Source of the DNA: Candidatus Hydrogenedentota bacterium
GTDB lineage: Bacteria; Hydrogenedentota; Hydrogenedentia; Hydrogenedentiales; CAITNO01
Length of the DNA stretch: 16,104 nt
Reading direction: 5' to 3'
Assembly: GCA_903922535.1 (NCBI GenBank)
Contig: CAIXUF010001169.1
Span: 1 to 16,104 of the forward strand
The notes under the pieces were generated by a model. That model was not told where the DNA came from, did no database searches, and worked only from the letters and a program-made list of their open reading frames with translations. Every line of letters begins with the position of its first letter. Within the stretch, counting starts at the first letter, position 1. A program made the position numbers and the translations under genes. Positions 6,981 to 14,449 of the stretch are shown in pieces.

Positions 6981-7985
6981 CTATTGGTTCTGCAGGACCT
7001 CGATCATCGCGGCCATATTCTCCACCCTGGCGTCGGGCGGGATGGCGTGGGCCGGGGCGGCGAAGAGGCCGCCGTCTTTGCCCACACCGTCAATCAGGCG
7101 CTTGACGTGTTCGCGGGTCTCGTCCGGGGTGGCGTAGGGTAGGATGCGCTGGGTGCTGATGCCGCCGAAGAAGCAGAGTTCCGCGCCGTAGTTGCGCTTG
7201 GCCCCGAACACATCGATGACCTCGGGCTGGAACGGGTTGAACACGTCGAGCCCGTCGGCAATCAGGTCGGGAAAGAGTTCCTCGACGCAGCCGCAGGAGT
7301 GGATGACGACGTGGCGGCCGCGGTCCCTGACGGCCTTGTACATCTGGCGGACGCGGGGCTCGATGAACTCGCGCCAGCGTTCGCGGCCCATGATGAGGCC
7401 GCGCTGACTGCCCCAGTCGTCGCCGAAATACATGGCGTCGATGGGATATTGGCACGCGCCGTCGATGATTTCGAGGTTGTAGGCAAGGATCTTGTCGAGC
7501 AGGGTGTGGACGAAATCGGGGTCGCACATCATGGCTTCCAGCAGGGCTTCCATGCCCGCCAGCACCCAGGCCCGCTCGAAGAGCGAGAAGCCTATTTCGG
7601 CGATGTAGAAGCGGTCGCCCTTTTCATCGGCGGTTTTGGGATAGATGGTGAAGCGCTCCGGGTCGCGCGGGTCGGGCGGGGTGAACGCGGCCACGTTCCC
7701 GGCGGCGACCAGGCGGTTCACCACGTTGCCGATGTCCTTGTCCACGCTGCGATCCCAGAGCACGCCGAACTGGTCGCGCCACAGGTCGGGCTGGATTTCC
7801 TGCCATGCGTCGGGCCGCACGGTCTTCAGCATGGTGAAGCAGTTGCCCAGTTTCGACTCGAAGTCGGGGTCGCCGTAGTAATCGACCATTTTCGCATGGG
7901 CCTTCTGCGTGAATCCGATGCAGTAGGGCGTTTTGTCGGGCTGGCGGTGCTCCAGAGAGGCGATGACGCGTTCACGGTTGGTCAT
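6981..7985 (-). CDS. Uroporphyrinogen decarboxylase-fold (URO-D-like) protein
   Basis: The protein has 334 residues from the ATG at 7985, which has AGGAG 8 nt upstream. A longer frame to 8111 would run back into the preceding gene's terminator and is rejected. MTNRERVIASLEHRQPDKTP is a standard URO-D/MtaA-type opening. Further family blocks are FGDDWGSQRG (about 187-196), VVIHSCGC (His229, Cys231) and GGLFAAPAHAIPPDARVENMAAM near the C-terminus. In MtaA/MtbA methyltransferases an HxC plus a distal Cys bind zinc. Here HxC is kept, but the distal region reads APAHAI with no Cys, so canonical zinc methyl transfer is uncertain. It is cytoplasmic, with no signal peptide. It is not HemE, because the N-terminal porphyrin-binding motif is missing. 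It sits alone, preceded by the terminator at 8084-8109. Confidence 0.88.
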   Translation of the reverse strand: MTNRERVIASLEHRQPDKTPYCIGFTQKAHAKMVDYYGDPDFESKLGNCFTMLKTVRPDAWQEIQPDLWRDQFGVLWDRSVDKDIGNVVNRLVAAGNVAAFTPPDPRDPERFTIYPKTADEKGDRFYIAEIGFSLFERAWVLAGMEALLEAMMCDPDFVHTLLDKILAYNLEIIDGACQYPIDAMYFGDDWGSQRGLIMGRERWREFIEPRVRQMYKAVRDRGRHVVIHSCGCVEELFPDLIADGLDVFNPFQPEVIDVFGAKRNYGAELCFFGGISTQRILPYATPDETREHVKRLIDGVGKDGGLFAAPAHAIPPDARVENMAAMIEVLQNQ

Positions 7986-8065
7986 GGTTTGCGCTCCTGA
8001 TTGTGGGGGCGTAGGCGTGGGGAGATGGGAAGAACGGGAGATATGGGATTCAGAAGAGACTGCGC

Positions 8066-8080
8066 CGGGGCGCGGCCCCG
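8066..8080. repeat. GC-rich perfect stem-loop
   Basis: CGGGGC-GCG-GCCCCG is a perfect 6-bp stem with a 3-nt loop. It lies just beyond the minus-strand terminator at 8084-8109 and about 80 bp upstream of the URO-D-like start at 7985. It may reinforce termination or lie in the leader of the downstream gene. Confidence 0.35.
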
Positions 8081-8083
8081 ACG

Positions 8084-8109
8084 AAGAAAAGCGGCGGCAT
8101 GGCCGCCGC
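8084..8109 (-). terminator. Rho-independent terminator of the GH172/DUF2961 gene
   Basis: On the minus strand, GCGGCGGC and GCCGCCGC (8109 down to 8091) form a perfect 8-bp stem with a minimal loop, followed at once by TTTTCTT. It begins 22 nt after the stop codon at 8132. This separates the GH172 gene from the URO-D-like gene downstream. Confidence 0.82.
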
Positions 8110-8131
8110 ACTCACAAATGGCGGACATTGT

Positions 8132-9682
8132 CTACTTGGCCCTGTTCTTCTCCAGCAGCCGGTTCATGGTCTGCTGATAACCTTCCATGTCGTCCAGACG
8201 CAGGACGGTGAGTCCGGCGAAGCCGAAGACGTTGAAATTTGGCGCCATGACGCGATGCGCCGCACCGGCTCCGGGCAGTGCCTCGAAGCGGAGCGTGTGT
8301 TTGCCGGCTTTGAGATCCAGCGTGTCGAGATTGACCCAGCGAGGGTCGGCGTTGCCGATGTAGAGGTCGAGCATGCCGCCGAGTTTCTGCCCGTCGAGCA
8401 TGGGTTGCCATGCGCCGGCCACCAAGTCAAACATGAACACGCCGTCAAGCCGGTAGCGGCCGTTTTTGTCGAGGTCGAAGTCAAGCTCGATGCTGGCCTT
8501 TTCCTGGTTGGGCGCGTACATCAGGAAGGGCTCCTGCGGCATCACGATCAGCGGGGGATCGGCGCGGAAGGCCATCTGGCAGGCGGGAAGCACCCTCGCC
8601 GGCGGGATGCGCTTGTCCGCCGGGGGCAGGGGCTCGTCGAAAGTTGCGGGGGGATACTGGTACCAGAAGGCCACTGAACTGCACCAGTCGGCCCGGTCGT
8701 CAAACCCGCCCAGTTGGAGGTCGGTGATGCTGCCGGTGGGGTTGAAGACGCTGCCCTTGTGCTCGATTTCAAGGTGCAGCCCGGTTTTGAAGGGGATCGC
8801 ATCCTGAATGTGCCAGCGGTAGGCGGTCATCCTATCGCCGGGCAGCACACCTTCATAGAGGGGCACGCCGTGGAAAGGGGTGCAGAACTCGCGGAAGCCC
8901 CATGCGTCGTTGAAGTAGTCTTCCGTGCCGGTGCCGCGCAACTGCGGCGTCTCCGCGCCGTCGATGTAGAAGAAGTCGTCGCCCTCGCCAAACCAGCCGG
9001 TTTCCATCTGCATGACCGAATAGACGGTGCCGACGTACTGGCCGCGCCCCTTGGTGTCCAGTATGGTGTAGTTTTTGCCGGACGCGGCGGGGAACTCCTG
9101 CCGGTAATGGGCGTGGAAATAGAGCGTGTCTTCCGGGAGCGTGTCCAGCTTGCGCCAGTCCACGTAATAGTAGAAAGAATCGCATTTGGTGGTGGCGGAC
9201 TCGTTGGTCACGGTCATCCTGATCGACTTGCGGAAGGGCATGCGCCAGTAGCAGGTGCGGGCACGGCCGGTGGAGGACACCGTCACGGGCATGGACGTGA
9301 AGTCCTTGTAGGCGCCGTGGCCCACGCCGAAGAAGTCGCCGATGGGCGACTCGACGCTGGGCTTTTCTGCGCCGTCGTAATAGATGCGCAGCACAATGGA
9401 CCGGCCGTGGAAAAGGTCCGTGGAGCCGATCGTGTTCCAGAAATGGGTGATCTCGCCGGGGCCTTCGGCCTCCAGCAGCGTCAGTGTGCCGCCCGCCGCG
9501 ATGGACTTGGCGTCGCCGTTCTGGGTGATGTCCGGGTTGCTGCTGCTGGCGCGGCGGGCCTCCCCCGCGACCTGCCGGGTAAGACCGCCGAGCATGCCCG
9601 CATCCTGCGCGTGCGCCGAAACCTTTCCCGCCAGAACACCCCCCAGCAGGACAACCACCGCAACACACCCCTTGTAGTTCAT
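8132..9682 (-). CDS. Secreted DUF2961 / GH172 family protein
   Basis: The protein has 516 residues from the ATG at 9682. A GTG at 9718 also opens the frame, but the ATG has GGAGAGAG upstream and starts a clean signal peptide (MNYKGCVAVVVLLGGVLAG, cut near VSA or AHA at 23-25). Family hallmarks are ARRASSSNPD, a GEITHFWNTI strand, PIGDFFGVGHG (113-123), RMPFRKSIRMTVTN and GTGTEDYFNDAWGF (250-263, with Glu254). DUF2961 founds family GH172, whose known members act on fructofuranose or arabinofuranose linkages and often form trimers or higher assemblies of double jelly-roll domains. Glu254 is a plausible catalytic carboxylate by position in the motif. The C-terminal 110 residues (DFDLDKNGRYRLDGVFMFD onward) look like an extra beta-sandwich. 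Substrate is unknown. It starts 36 bp after the pepF stop, so the two may be co-transcribed. Confidence 0.88.
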   Translation of the reverse strand: MNYKGCVAVVVLLGGVLAGKVSAHAQDAGMLGGLTRQVAGEARRASSSNPDITQNGDAKSIAAGGTLTLLEAEGPGEITHFWNTIGSTDLFHGRSIVLRIYYDGAEKPSVESPIGDFFGVGHGAYKDFTSMPVTVSSTGRARTCYWRMPFRKSIRMTVTNESATTKCDSFYYYVDWRKLDTLPEDTLYFHAHYRQEFPAASGKNYTILDTKGRGQYVGTVYSVMQMETGWFGEGDDFFYIDGAETPQLRGTGTEDYFNDAWGFREFCTPFHGVPLYEGVLPGDRMTAYRWHIQDAIPFKTGLHLEIEHKGSVFNPTGSITDLQLGGFDDRADWCSSVAFWYQYPPATFDEPLPPADKRIPPARVLPACQMAFRADPPLIVMPQEPFLMYAPNQEKASIELDFDLDKNGRYRLDGVFMFDLVAGAWQPMLDGQKLGGMLDLYIGNADPRWVNLDTLDLKAGKHTLRFEALPGAGAAHRVMAPNFNVFGFAGLTVLRLDDMEGYQQTMNRLLEKNRAK

Positions 9683-9718
9683 CTCTTCTCTCTCCAAAAA
9701 GGTTGAAAAACGTTGCAC

Positions 9719-11524
9719 CTACACCAACCCGTCCAGTTCATCGACCAGTTCGCGGAACCGTGCCATGGCCTGGCTCACGGCATCGGGCCGGGTCAAGTCT
9801 ACTCCCGCGTCGCGCAATTGATCCAACGGATATTTTGAGCCGCCGCTCTGAAGGAATCCAAGGTAGCGTTTGCGCTCCTTTTCGCCGCCGGCAAGCACAT
9901 TCCGCGACAGGGCTATCGCGGCGGACAGTCCGGTGGCGTACTTGTACACGTAGAAGGCGTGGTAGAAGTGGGGTATGCGCAGCCCCTCCAGATCCAGCAC
10001 CGGGTCGATCACGAAGTCCGGGCCGAAATAGGCGTCGAGCAGGGCGCGGTAGCTGTTCCGGAACACTTCCAGCGTGAGCGGTTCGCCCGCCTCGGCCAGG
10101 GCGTGGATGTTCTTCTCGAACTCGGCAAACATGGTCTGCCGGATGATGGTGCCGCGTATTTCGTCGATTTCCTTGTTGATGAGTTCGGCGCGGCGCTTGC
10201 GCGACTTCACCTTTGAGAAAAGGTGCCGCGCCAGCAACTGCTCGTTGAACGTGGACGCGACCTCGGCGACGAAGATGGTGTAGTCGCTGTACTGGTAGGG
10301 CTGGGTCTTGCGGCTGAAATGCGAGTGCATCGAGTGGCCCGCCTCGTGGGCGAGGGTGAACACCGAGTCGAGCACCTCCTCTTTGTAATTCATGAGGATG
10401 TAGGGCGGGCTGTCGTAGCAGCCGGAGGAATAGGCGCCGCTGTGCTTGTTGCGGTTCTCATATTTGTCCACCCAGCGCGCCCCCGTCAACCCCTCGCGCA
10501 GCGTGCGCACATAGGCGTCGCCCAGCGGCGCAAGCGCCTCGCTGATGGTGTCCACCGCCTCGTCGTAGGGGATGCTCACCTTTTCGGTCTTGACGATGGA
10601 CGCATAGTTGTCGTAGGTGTGCAGTTCTTTCACGCGCAGCGCGCGGCGGCGAATCTCAAAATAGCGGTAGAGCGTGGGCAGTTCGCCGCGTACCGCCGCG
10701 ATCAGGCTGTCATAGACCGCCACGGGCACCTTGTCCCCGAACAGGGCCGCCTCGCGGGCGGAGGGGAAATTGCGGACGCGGGCGTTGTACACGTCCTGCA
10801 GGACCGATCCGGCCAGCGCGGCGGCAAGGGTGTTGCCGTGGCCGTCGTGGACGGCATAGTACTTGTCAAAGGCCTCTTTGCGCACAGCGCGTTTGGGCGA
10901 CTCCAGCAAAGTGCGAAAACTGCCCTGGGTCAGTTCCACTTCGCAGCCGGTCTCATCGACGACCGTGCCGAATTTCAGGTCGGCGTCGCTGAGCTGGTCG
11001 AACACTTTGGACGGGGTCTGGGCCACTTCGCCCTGCATGGCCAGCAGCCGCTCCTCGTTTTCCGAGAGGATGTGCGGCTTGAAGCGGTGCAGTTTCTCCA
11101 AATTGAACTTGTAGGGCTCAATCAGGGGGCTCTTGAGAAACACGCTCATCCTGGCCTTGGGGATGGCCTGAATTTCCGGGGCGATGTAACTGGCTGCCTC
11201 GCCGGCGCGGGTGGCGATGAAGGTGAACCGGGCAACCATGCCCTGATAGACCGGGTTGGCCACGTCCTCGCTGTGGCGCAGATGCGCGTAAACCGCGATT
11301 CTTTCGATCAGCCGGGTGAGGCCGCTCTCAAAGTCGCAGCATTCGCGCAGCGTCTTTGGCGAACGGCCGAGCTTGCCGCGAAACGCGGCAATTTTGGGGT
11401 ACAATTCCTCCGCCTCGCGGCAGGCGCGCTGCCAGGCCTTGTCCGAGCGAAACAGGGGGCCAAGGTTCCAAGTGTCCATTTCCGGGACATCCTGACGCGC
11501 CGGGACACGTTTCTTTTCCGCCAT
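9719..11524 (-). CDS. pepF: Oligoendopeptidase F (M3 family metallopeptidase)
   Basis: The protein has 601 residues, the usual PepF length. The zinc site HEAGH is at His393, Glu394 (catalytic) and His397, with the third ligand Glu421 in the following FVAEVASTFNE helix. The N-terminal half is the helical M3 lid (DTWNLGPLFRSDKAWQ, then YAHLRHSEDVANPVYQG). Other PepF blocks include KHSGAYSSGCYDSPPYILMNY and FYHAFYVYKYATGLSAA. It cleaves short peptides in the cytoplasm; no signal peptide is present. The ATG at 11524 follows AGGAT about 8 nt upstream. It is divergent from the exported helical protein at 11766, and the GH172 gene follows 36 bp after its stop. Confidence 0.96.
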   Translation of the reverse strand: MAEKKRVPARQDVPEMDTWNLGPLFRSDKAWQRACREAEELYPKIAAFRGKLGRSPKTLRECCDFESGLTRLIERIAVYAHLRHSEDVANPVYQGMVARFTFIATRAGEAASYIAPEIQAIPKARMSVFLKSPLIEPYKFNLEKLHRFKPHILSENEERLLAMQGEVAQTPSKVFDQLSDADLKFGTVVDETGCEVELTQGSFRTLLESPKRAVRKEAFDKYYAVHDGHGNTLAAALAGSVLQDVYNARVRNFPSAREAALFGDKVPVAVYDSLIAAVRGELPTLYRYFEIRRRALRVKELHTYDNYASIVKTEKVSIPYDEAVDTISEALAPLGDAYVRTLREGLTGARWVDKYENRNKHSGAYSSGCYDSPPYILMNYKEEVLDSVFTLAHEAGHSMHSHFSRKTQPYQYSDYTIFVAEVASTFNEQLLARHLFSKVKSRKRRAELINKEIDEIRGTIIRQTMFAEFEKNIHALAEAGEPLTLEVFRNSYRALLDAYFGPDFVIDPVLDLEGLRIPHFYHAFYVYKYATGLSAAIALSRNVLAGGEKERKRYLGFLQSGGSKYPLDQLRDAGVDLTRPDAVSQAMARFRELVDELDGLV

Positions 11525-11588
11525 GATGGTTATCCTGTGGGGTGGTTTTCAGGTTCAAGAAAGGCCGTTTCAGGCCGCACACAAGGGC

Positions 11589-11615
11589 AGTATATCGGTT
11601 TTTGCGAAGCGGCAA
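11589..11615 (-). promoter_or_regulatory. Probable pepF promoter
   Basis: On the minus strand, TATACT (11594 down to 11589) is a strong -10 match. TTGCCG (11615 down to 11610) is a possible -35, but the spacer is only 15 nt. The leader to the ATG at 11524 would be about 60 nt. The -10 is convincing; the -35 is tentative. Confidence 0.5.
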
Positions 11616-11673
11616 CCACTTCTCCCTGTATGCGTTTGCAGACAGTCCCCGACCGGGGCCCGAGGGAAATCTA

Positions 11674-11703
11674 TTGACACATCAGGGGGGGGTGTGTTAG
11701 CTT
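11674..11703 (+). promoter_or_regulatory. Probable promoter of exported helical protein
   Basis: A consensus -35 TTGACA (11674-11679) is followed 17-18 nt later by a weak -10 (TTAGCT or TAGCTT, 11697-11703). The spacer holds an eight-G run (11685-11692). The leader would be about 55 nt, ending in AGGAAAGAGG (11751-11760) just upstream of the ATG at 11766. Confidence 0.5.
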
Positions 11704-11765
11704 TTTGGATTGTGGGATGGTGTCCTGTCGCCGCCCCCGGACCTTGAAACAGGAAAGAGGGAACT

Positions 11766-13421
11766 ATGAGACGCGCATTGATTCAGCTTACCGTGGTGGC
11801 AACGCTCGCAACGGGCCTGCTGGTCCCCCTGGAGGCGCATGCCTGGGGACCGCGGGCGATGCGGACCATCACAGCCATGTCGCTGCAAATGCTCAAGCAG
11901 GACTTCCCCAACGTTTTCCGCCCGGGCGGGGCGGTCGGGACGAATTTCGAGTCGGACGTGATGAACGGCGCCCGGGACGGGGTGAAGGTTCTCGGGGACG
12001 CGGAGCCGCTCAACGGCGACCAGGAAACCATGGAGGCGGTGATGAGCCAGGCGGCGCTGCTTCGGGAGGCGCGCAGCTACGGGCCGACCTCCTATTTCGC
12101 CTATCGCATGGGTGTGCTGGCGTCGCTGACGGCCAATGTGTTCGTCCCCTTCGGGTTTTCCTGGTCGGCGGAGGACAAGGCGATCCAGAAGAAGATGATG
12201 GAGGACATTGACGGCGACATAGACAATTATTCCTTTGCCCCCACGGCGCACAACCGGGAGTTTGTCCGCGACGCGGTGACGTACTTCAAGGAGCACCGCG
12301 CCTTTTATGCGGAGGACAAGGTGCTCATCACCAACGACTACAAGAACGGCACCGGCTACCGCGGGTTCATGAAACAGGGCGGCCGGGCCTATTTCACACG
12401 GACGGTCGAGTCCGTGGCGGACATTTGGAACACCGTGCTCCGGCCCGAGCCCGGACGGGACATCATGAAGCCGTCACCGCGCTCGCTCACGTGGTACTTC
12501 GTGGACGAGATGGCGTACCTGCTCAAGACCAAGGGCAACGTGCTGCAGGCGAAGCGGGTCTATGAGAACTTCGAGAAGGTCAACCCGAAGATTGTGGAGG
12601 CCTACGAGAAGGTGGGCGACATTTTCTACGCCGCGGAGGCGCGTGAATCGAAGCTGCGCGGCATTGAGGAGTGGCAGAAGGCCTACGGCCTGGGCGGACC
12701 CGAACGGGCGCGCATCGGCCAGAAACTGGCCGCCCATTACCTCGAAGAGGGCCGGGGTTTCCTTGACCGCGCCGCAAAGCCCGGCTCGAACGACACCGAT
12801 CTGCCCACGGCGCTCAACGCATTCGAACAGGCGCTGAACTACGACCACACCAGCCAGGAGGCGGCCAAGCTGATCCAAGACACCAACAAGGCGATCCAGG
12901 CGCGCAACGAGCGGCTCGAAATGACCATCAACATCATCTCGACCGGCGAGAAGGTGCGGGCCGAGGCGGATAATTTCCGGGAGAAGAAGGACTGGGCCAA
13001 CGCGATCAAGACCTACCGCCAGGCCATCGGTTTCTTTGAGGCGGTCGACGAGGAGTTCAAGGAGCAGTCGAACACGGCCAAGGAGAACGTGCGCAAGCTC
13101 AAGAAGTCCATTCAGGACGTGATAAACGACGTGCTCGACGCGGCCAGCACCGCCATTGACGGGGGTGACCGCGCCAAGGAAGGCAACCGCTTTGACGAGG
13201 CGGTGGGCTCCTACGACCGGGTGGCCGCCATCGTCAGCGTGATTCCCGACGACGAGCCCGCCGCGGTGCTTCAGGACAAGACGAACATGATGGACATGGC
13301 GACGAAGAAAAAGGAAGAGGCCAACGTCGCCAAGGTGCGCTATGAGACGGCCATGCAGGAACAGGCGGCCGCGGCCGCCAAGCCCGGCGGCGCCGCAGCC
13401 AAGCCGGCCGCACCCAAATGA
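11766..13421 (+). CDS. Exported helical protein: PLC/S1-P1-like N-domain plus TPR-like repeats
   Basis: The protein has 551 residues. The signal peptide is 1-25 (VATLATGLLVPLEAHA), with predicted cleavage giving a mature N-terminus Trp26-Gly27 (WGPRAMRTI). Zinc-dependent phospholipase C and S1/P1 nucleases also mature to an N-terminal Trp that binds zinc. Here the His expected near mature position 6 is Met31, and the later segment YFAYRMGVLASLTANVFVPFGF keeps the pattern around LVHFIGDxxQPLH without its histidines. I infer a metal-site-dead relative, with low certainty. Residues about 240-490 are alpha-helical hairpins resembling TPRs (AKRVYENFEKVNPKIVEAY, ALNAFEQALNYD, WANAIKTYRQAIGFFEA, FDEAVGSYDRVAAI). 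The last 22 residues are Ala/Pro/Lys-rich. It is probably a periplasmic scaffold or binding protein. It is monocistronic, with its own promoter, a good Shine-Dalgarno and a terminator at 13448-13487. Confidence 0.72.
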   Translation: MRRALIQLTVVATLATGLLVPLEAHAWGPRAMRTITAMSLQMLKQDFPNVFRPGGAVGTNFESDVMNGARDGVKVLGDAEPLNGDQETMEAVMSQAALLREARSYGPTSYFAYRMGVLASLTANVFVPFGFSWSAEDKAIQKKMMEDIDGDIDNYSFAPTAHNREFVRDAVTYFKEHRAFYAEDKVLITNDYKNGTGYRGFMKQGGRAYFTRTVESVADIWNTVLRPEPGRDIMKPSPRSLTWYFVDEMAYLLKTKGNVLQAKRVYENFEKVNPKIVEAYEKVGDIFYAAEARESKLRGIEEWQKAYGLGGPERARIGQKLAAHYLEEGRGFLDRAAKPGSNDTDLPTALNAFEQALNYDHTSQEAAKLIQDTNKAIQARNERLEMTINIISTGEKVRAEADNFREKKDWANAIKTYRQAIGFFEAVDEEFKEQSNTAKENVRKLKKSIQDVINDVLDAASTAIDGGDRAKEGNRFDEAVGSYDRVAAIVSVIPDDEPAAVLQDKTNMMDMATKKKEEANVAKVRYETAMQEQAAAAAKPGGAAAKPAAPK

Positions 13422-13446
13422 AGGGTGAAGGGTGAAGGGTGAAATC
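13419..13446 (+). repeat. 7-bp tandem repeat over the stop codon
   Basis: TGAAGGG occurs three times in tandem from the stop codon itself (13419, 13426, 13433), followed by a partial unit TGAAATC (13440). Because 7 is not a multiple of 3, the four TGA triplets fall in all three reading frames. Confidence 0.85.
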
Positions 13447-13447
13447 G

Positions 13448-13487
13448 CGCCGTCCTGGCGGAAACGCCGGGACGGCGTTGTGTTTTT
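13448..13487 (+). terminator. Rho-independent terminator
   Basis: A 13-bp stem (13448-13460 with 13465-13477, one T-G wobble) is capped by a GAAA tetraloop and followed by TTGTGTTTTT. It lies 26 nt after the stop codon of the exported helical protein. This is an unusually strong intrinsic terminator with a GNRA loop. Confidence 0.93.
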
Positions 13488-13558
13488 GGGATGCGGTGCA
13501 GTTGACATCCGGTGTCTTGCAGGGAACGATTCCCAGAAAGTCACGGTCCGGCATGGTC

Positions 13559-13591
13559 TGAGCGATTGAACTCCGAATATTCAATCGCTCA
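13559..13591. repeat. Perfect 12-bp inverted repeat
   Basis: TGAGCGATTGAA (13559-13570) and TTCAATCGCTCA (13580-13591) are exact complements around a 9-nt loop. It lies between two convergent genes, 122 bp past the lipoprotein stop (13713, minus) and 70 bp past the plus-strand terminator. There is no U-tract on either side. It may be a 3' stem for the lipoprotein mRNA or a protein-binding site. Confidence 0.6.
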
Positions 13592-13647
13592 AGGCGTGTG
13601 GTATAGGTCATGATTAACCGGCACATGGAAAAGAACCCTTGTCGGCG

Positions 13648-13704
13648 CTCCCAGTCAGAAGTGCCGCTCTCCCATTCAGAAATACCGCCGCCCCCAGTGT
13701 GAAG
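13648..13704. repeat. Imperfect 21-bp tandem repeat, about 2.7 copies
   Basis: CTCCCAGTCAGAAGTGCCG (13648-13666) and CTCCCATTCAGAAATACCG (13669-13687) share 16 of 19 positions at a 21-bp period. A third, weaker copy (CCCCCAGTGTGAAG, from 13691) follows. It ends 9 bp from the lipoprotein stop codon (13713). Function is unknown. Confidence 0.55.
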
Positions 13705-13712
13705 GCCTACGC

Positions 13713-14195
13713 TCAGTTGGCCGGGGGGATGAGATGCATGCGGTCGTTCACAATGACGGCAATGCACTGCTGGTTCAAATCCCGCGCCAGTGTTGCCGCG
13801 AGATCGCGGACGGCGGCCAGCGTTTGATCCGCGTCTTTGGGGCCGCCGTAGGTTGTCACAATGGCCGCATGCTCCTCCCTCTCCACCGAGCCCTTCTCGT
13901 CGAGCCAGCCGCCGTGCGTGCCGGTGTGGGTGGTGTAGCCGCCGAAGATGCGGGCCATCTCCGCCTCGGTCCGCCGCACGGCTTCGCCCAGCCTTTCCCG
14001 CGGAATGGGGACGCCGTCGCGGGCCGTGGAGGGAACAATGATCGACACGGCCAGCCCCCCTGTGTGCGGACCGAGAATCCGTTCTGCCGCCGCAACGCCC
14101 GGGTCCGTGCCGCGCGGTGCCGCGCACCCGGCGGACAGAAGCACCAGGGCCGCCGTGCAGGCCAAAAGGAGTCTCTTTTGTTGGCTGTAATCCAT
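13713..14195 (-). CDS. Small predicted lipoprotein, function unknown
   Basis: The protein has 160 residues from the ATG at 14195. A longer frame to 14450 adds 85 residues that precede the signal peptide and is rejected. MDYSQQKRLLLACTAALVLL is a lipoprotein signal with lipobox LSAG-Cys24 (SPase II). The mature part includes GGLAVSIIVPSTARDGVPI, ARIFGGYTTHTGTHGGWLDEKG and a C-terminal QCIAVIVNDRMHLIP strand. The spacing of FGG, GxW, a Glu and a late Gln is loosely like small alpha/beta domains such as DUF3574, but I cannot assign a family. It is anchored to a membrane by lipid. The ribosome site is weak (GGGAAAG about 12 nt upstream). It is convergent with the helical-protein gene and divergent from the CoA-transferase across a 254-bp gap. 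Confidence 0.75.
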   Translation of the reverse strand: MDYSQQKRLLLACTAALVLLSAGCAAPRGTDPGVAAAERILGPHTGGLAVSIIVPSTARDGVPIPRERLGEAVRRTEAEMARIFGGYTTHTGTHGGWLDEKGSVEREEHAAIVTTYGGPKDADQTLAAVRDLAATLARDLNQQCIAVIVNDRMHLIPPAN

Positions 14196-14387
14196 GTGCC
14201 GGGCTTTCCCATGTGTCCCGCCACGATAGGCCAGCGACGCCGACAGGATCAAACCGCCGCCACCCGCACCGTCGACGCGGCCGCCTGGCCGGCGGCGTTG
14301 CCCGCAGACAAAACTGCGGTAACTTATGGTTCTGGCATGGCCTATTATTGCAAATAGATTTTGCGGGAAATTCGGCCCGGCATCCGG

Positions 14388-14393
14388 TATACT
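14388..14393 (+). promoter_or_regulatory. Possible -10 box for CoA-transferase
   Basis: TATACT lies 56 nt upstream of the ATG at 14450. The best -35 (TTGCGG) is too far, with a 21-nt spacer, so only the -10 is supported. The rest of the divergent 14196-14449 region shows a less GC-rich patch (about 14340-14365) but no clear operator. Confidence 0.35.
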
Positions 14394-14449
14394 ATGAACC
14401 CGTAATTTGGCTTGAGGCTTCCCGATTGGTTGTGAAAACAGGCGGTGCA

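Noticed and set aside
9683..9718. GTG start at 9718 for the GH172 gene
   Set aside because: It would begin right at the pepF stop codon and place 12 residues ahead of the signal peptide. The ATG at 9682 has a better ribosome site.
12474..13544. 356-codon minus frame antisense to the exported helical protein, running into its terminator
   Set aside because: No recognisable domain, and it is antisense to a well-supported gene with its own promoter and terminator.
13610..13699. 29-codon plus-strand frame starting MINRHMEK
   Set aside because: Short, no ribosome site, composed of the 21-bp repeat.
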